A DNA stretch of 10,426 nucleotides from Synura sp. LO234KE (taxonomy: Eukaryota > Sar > Synurophyceae > Synurales > Mallomonadaceae), in NCBI GenBank assembly GCA_015143735.1, contig VKHC01000635.1:1-10426 (forward strand), given 5' to 3'. Made by a program: the position numbers and the translations under genes. Below, piece after piece: positions 7,800 through 10,426 of the stretch. The first letter of the stretch is position 1; every line of letters starts with the position of its first letter. The notes under the pieces are model-generated. The model worked only from the letters and a program-made list of their open reading frames with translations, made no database searches and was not told where the DNA came from.

Positions 7800-7875
7800 A
7801 TTAGATTAGTCATAGTACTACTTGCTGTTAACATAAATATGAACGTTGCAAATTACAATTATTTCCTATTTCATA

Positions 7876-8110
7876 TGTGTACCAAAATCCGTACTGAAGT
7901 GTGAATACTTTAGGAAAACTTTAGTAAAAAAAAGTACACGGTAAAAGTACCGCACTTAAGGAAAACTGTTTTTTTGTACTTTAGTTACTGGAAAAGTATT
8001 TCCAGAAAAAACTCAAGTACACGGTATAGCATGAATAAAAAACTTTAGTATCCGGTATAGTATACATTAAAAACTAACGTAATAACTAAAGTTTCCGTTG
8101 AAGTACAGGT
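7876..8110 (+). repeat. AT-rich dispersed repeat R, left copy
   Basis: The first 72 bases (7876-7947) recur at 10354-10426 with four substitutions and one extra A. Inside the copy, the word A-A-G-T-A-C-A-C-G-G-T-A occurs twice, 83 bases apart (7932 and 8015). The word A-C-T-T-T-A-G occurs at least four times, and its complement also appears. A perfect inverted repeat with a 4-base loop lies at 7988-8005. Both copies begin T-G-T-G-T-A-C-C. The right limit of 8110 is approximate. No coding frame is seen. Confidence 0.75.
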
Positions 8111-8281
8111 GTTTCCGTTTCTTAAAATTTTATTTATTGAGTTGATATGAATTCTCACCACGGTCAGGCAGAAGAACGAAGGGAAGACAACATCAGAAGA
8201 AATGGAGAGGTACTGGTATCATTGTGGAATTACAACCAAAGGAGGTATTAGAATTCAATAATTAAATTAGCCAACTAAATG
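8111..8281. other. Non-coding stretch between repeat R and element C
   Basis: Shows no frame I can support. An eight-base T-G-G-T-A-T-C-A at about 8214 recalls a tRNA-Met primer-binding site, but the match is too short to use. Confidence 0.4.
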
Positions 8282-8296
8282 ATCGTTTTAATCATA
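8282..8296 (+). repeat. Left copy of perfect 15-base direct repeat flanking element C
   Basis: A-T-C-G-T-T-T-T-A-A-T-C-A-T-A is identical to 10095-10109. The bases on either side differ between the two copies, so the repeat is exactly bounded. It lies at the two ends of the homology shared with B and is best read as a target-site duplication. Confidence 0.8.
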
Positions 8297-8451
8297 GTTT
8301 TTAAAAAGTGTTTTGTGCGACAGTGCCAAAACATATCTAGTATTTTAATACTCGGCTTCTGCAGAGTTTTGCCTCAGATTTTGCCTAAAGGCCTCTAGAT
8401 ATATGTTATCTAAGCCTTCAAAAGCGCACCGCTCCCGGCTTTTAGCTCATG

Positions 8452-9928
8452 ATGCGAAATGGAAAATCGCAAACAGCAAAACCGGTTTCTCCAACCTATT
8501 CAAGATAGGCACCGTCAAGGAGATCCAAGGGTATCCCTTAAGGCGAAGGTGATTCCGGCCACCAGCCAACTCAATTCTGACAGAGAAAATTTTTTGACTT
8601 TGATCAAACCCAAAATTTGGTCCAGCAAATTCTGCGCAACAATTTAGGTTTGGAGCGCAAGATTATTCAACTCCGGACCTAAATTTTTCGCAAAATTGCT
8701 TCGGAGACAATTTCTCAATACTTAATTCGCCAATTTCTACCACGATAGATCATCGGGGCACTCACAACATCTCAGCAAATTCCTTCAGTGCTCGCCATAT
8801 ACAGACAAATACGTGGACCGCTCATCTGGCGGAATTCTTGAGTCCTGTGGAACAATTCTGCCGCCATTCTCATGTTTCCCTTGATCAACTCCGGCAGACT
8901 ACTTTTGTGGATTTCGGAAAGCTTGAGTTGTTAGAGAAAATCTTTGCCTTTTTGATATCCCTCATGTAACTCCACTTGGATTTTCGCAACAATTCGAGGC
9001 CCAGCATAGCCTCCCAGAGCAAGTTTATTATGTTGCCGGATGCCGGAGATGCTCTCTCATCTTCAATGTGGAGGCAACTCTCCGCGCGCGCCAAGAGGAG
9101 TGGCTTACAGTGGAGATTCGCGTATGCCCTCCAAAACTTTTAGGTCAAGTCCGGAAAGCCCTCCCGTGTTCTCCTGCCGCTGTCCCTTGGCTTTCTCGCC
9201 TTCGAGCCATCGCCGAAGACCCAACGGAAAGTTCGCGAGGCCTGCTGGGCCATTTCTCTTCCACCCAGATGGACTTCATCGAAAGCCTTTTTGTGAGCAT
9301 GGGGGAACCTGATCCTTGGGGATCCATTATCAATCCTATCTGGGCTGCTCATTTGGCCGATGTGGAGGAGGCGCGGGATCGCGCTACCGAGCCTTATCCG
9401 GATCTTACGTCCGGCGAGCCCCCAATCTCTCCCCAACTCTATCAGACGGAGGCGCCGCTGGAAGACGTGCTTGTTTCTCCTCAGCTAGACGAGTCGATGG
9501 CGCGCGTGCTTGCCCCCCCTCCGCCTGAGGAGCCCCCGGAGTCCGTGCCTGTTGTGACGTTGCCCGGGGATCGTCGGAGAGTTCTGGTGGAAGAGGCGCC
9601 CTCGGAGGGAGAGGTGCTGTCTCCCCTGAAACTGCTCCTCAATGAAGTTGCTGCCTTAGGTAGCTTTCCGCTAAAGTTCTTGTTTCCTTTCGTGCCTTCC
9701 TGGTCCCGGTCGAATTGGTGGACAGTTTTTTCGTGCCATGCATTCCAAGTGTTATGCCGGGCCCCACGTTGTACCCTTGCTGACTCACCTCCTGGCGTTA
9801 GAAGCATTTTGTTGCCGCTTCGCTACGAAGTCATGACCTCCCTCTGTGGTCCTTTAGTAGGAAGCTCTTCCCCAGGGGGTAGTACGCGCGTCCCCTTCTA
9901 CCTAGTTGGGGACATTGTGGGGGTCTAA
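8452..9928 (+). pseudogene. Element C gene: conserved unknown family protein, about 490 codons, frameshifted
   Basis: The putative start ATG 8452 gives M-R-N-G-K-S and lines up with the ATG at 857 in B. Frames then change. Bases 8604-8969 form one open segment with Q-Q-F-R-F-G-A, N-T-W-T-A-H-L, V-E-Q-F-C and L-D-Q-L-R-Q. Bases 8927-9928 form a second, long segment of 333 codons plus stop with P-L-G-F-S-Q-Q-F, V-Y-Y-V-A-G-C-R-R-C, V-E-I-R-V-C-P (9110-9130) and F-I-E-S-L-F (9275-9292). P-W-G-S-I-I-N-P-I-W follows at 9314-9343. Next comes a Pro/Glu-rich linker including A-P-P-P-P-E-E-P-P-E, and the C-terminus V-P-F-Y-L-V-G-D-I-V. The long segment has no ATG before the STQM-D-F-I motif. A GTG at 9068 would be an unlikely start in a eukaryote, so I call it a pseudogene, though a downstream start or splicing could rescue it. 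GC content rises over this gene. Function unknown. Confidence 0.65.
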
Positions 9929-10094
9929 TATCTTGCCCCAGGTGTAGGCACCCGGAGCTCCCACTCGGTCACGGGACTTGCCAGAGGGTTCATGGGGAGT
10001 GTTTTTTTCGGTGGGGGGTGCGACTCTTGTTTCACTCTTGGGTAATCATTTTGCCTATTCACCTCACCGTAATTAACTATAACATTTTCGGGAA
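9929..10094 (+). other. Conserved 3' tail of element C
   Basis: Non-coding sequence after TAA 9926-9928, alignable with the tail of B and, inverted, with E. It holds the 21-base block at 9963-9983 shared exactly with B. No T-rich or A-rich end is present. Confidence 0.65.
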
Positions 10095-10109
10095 ATCGTT
10101 TTAATCATA
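10095..10109 (+). repeat. Right copy of perfect 15-base direct repeat flanking element C
   Basis: Identical to 8282-8296. It marks the 3' boundary of element C. Confidence 0.8.
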
Positions 10110-10353
10110 CACCTCTAGTCATTGATGCAACCAATTTGAGGAGATCAGCGAGGGAAAAGGGAGAGGACAAAGTTAAAAGCAATGTTGGTGACTTTAATAT
10201 GTTACAGCGGTGACTCAAAATACAGTCGATCGGTTGTTGTGGTGCCGCGGTGCGCCGTAAGCCACTTACGCAGTCTGCTACAGTGGTGCCGATACAGCGG
10301 CGCCGTGTGCCACGTTAGATCGTGGTTCTGACACCGATGCACGCGTTCCCATC
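10110..10353. other. No gene; GC-rich patch with repeated words
   Basis: Around 10205-10310 variants of A-C-A-G-C-G-G-T-G and G-T-G-G-T-G-C-C-G recur several times, giving a weak, irregular repeat. No frame or RNA gene is recognised. Confidence 0.5.
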
Positions 10354-10426
10354 TGTGTACCAAAATCCGTACTAAAGTGTGGATACTTTAGGAAAACTTT
10401 AGTAAAAAAAAAGTGTACGGTAAAAG
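10354..10426 (+). repeat. AT-rich dispersed repeat R, right copy, cut by the window end
   Basis: Seventy-three bases match 7876-7947 with four substitutions and one inserted A. The copy continues past the window. It has the same orientation as the left copy, so the two bracket element C and about 570 bases of other sequence. Confidence 0.85.

Larger units (their letters stand above)
8297..10094 (+). mobile_element. Repeat-family copy C, about 1.8 kb, most complete member
   Basis: Begins G-T-T-T-T-T-A-A-A-A-A-G-T-G and ends A-T-T-T-T-C-G-G-G-A-A between 15-base direct repeats. The first 300 bases align with copy A at 388-704, and bases 8604-8657 with A at 3151-3204. The second half aligns with B. 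The order is a 5' leader, a broken gene (8452-9928), then a 3' tail with the 21-base conserved block (9963-9983). There is no terminal inverted repeat, no long terminal repeat, no poly(A), and no transposase or reverse transcriptase motif. A target duplication of this length fits target-primed insertion by a LINE-type machinery acting in trans better than most DNA transposons. That mechanism is inference. Confidence 0.75.

Noticed and set aside
8213-8222. tRNA-Met primer-binding site of an LTR retrotransposon
   Set aside because: Only about eight bases match the usual T-G-G-T-A-T-C-A core, and no polypurine tract is seen before the right repeat copy.
8927-8969. Programmed frameshift between two overlapping frames in copy C
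   Set aside because: No canonical slippery heptamer is in phase. B changes frame at a different point (about 1915-1936), and D reads through the whole region in one frame. Independent decay is simpler.
9068-9928. Intact 286-residue gene starting at GTG
   Set aside because: GTG is not a normal start in a eukaryote, the same frame is open and conserved upstream to 8927, and siblings show the protein began far earlier.

Overview
The window looks like repeat-rich, gene-poor DNA from a filamentous eukaryote, most likely a fungus. Coding density is low. No ribosome binding sites, operons, tRNA or rRNA are visible. Almost everything recognisable is decayed mobile or multicopy sequence, with AT-rich stretches next to GC-rich coding remnants. 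Nothing fixes the species. No complete, intact protein-coding gene could be supported.

The main content is one dispersed repeat family, here called elements A to F, that I do not recognise as a named transposon family. Element C (8297-10094) is the most complete. It is flanked by a perfect 15-base direct repeat (8282-8296 and 10095-10109). Element B (720-3129) is flanked by a 15-base direct repeat with one mismatch (705-719 and 3130-3144). B sits inside a third copy, A, whose two halves (388-719 and 3145 to about 3581) line up with adjacent parts of C. D (about 6580-7520) is an older copy recognised mainly by its protein remnant. E (about 219-370) is an inverted 3' tail of the family. F (about 7780-7799) is an inverted 5' tip. 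B, C and D share a conserved coding domain with the same motifs in the same order: W..HL, E..[YF]C, P[ILV]G[FL]S-Q-Q-F, [IV]xV[CP]-rich, then IExxF...W...[IL][IL]xP[ILV]W. B and C also share the C-terminal motif VPFYLVGDIV and a 3' untranslated tail. All copies are broken by frameshifts or stops. No reverse transcriptase, integrase or transposase is visible in them, so they look non-autonomous, or like retrocopies moved by another machinery.

Region by region: 3-218 is a fragment resembling the BED zinc finger of a hAT transposase. 219-370 is E. 388-3581 is A with B nested in it. 4012-4512 is a 117-base tandem repeat whose unit keeps a 39-codon frame on the minus strand. 4513-5394 and 5596-6312 hold nothing I can name. 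6313-6550 is a broken acidic, probably helical coding remnant. 6580-7520 is D. 7876-8110 and 10354-10426 (running off the window) are two copies of another AT-rich repeat that lie on either side of C.
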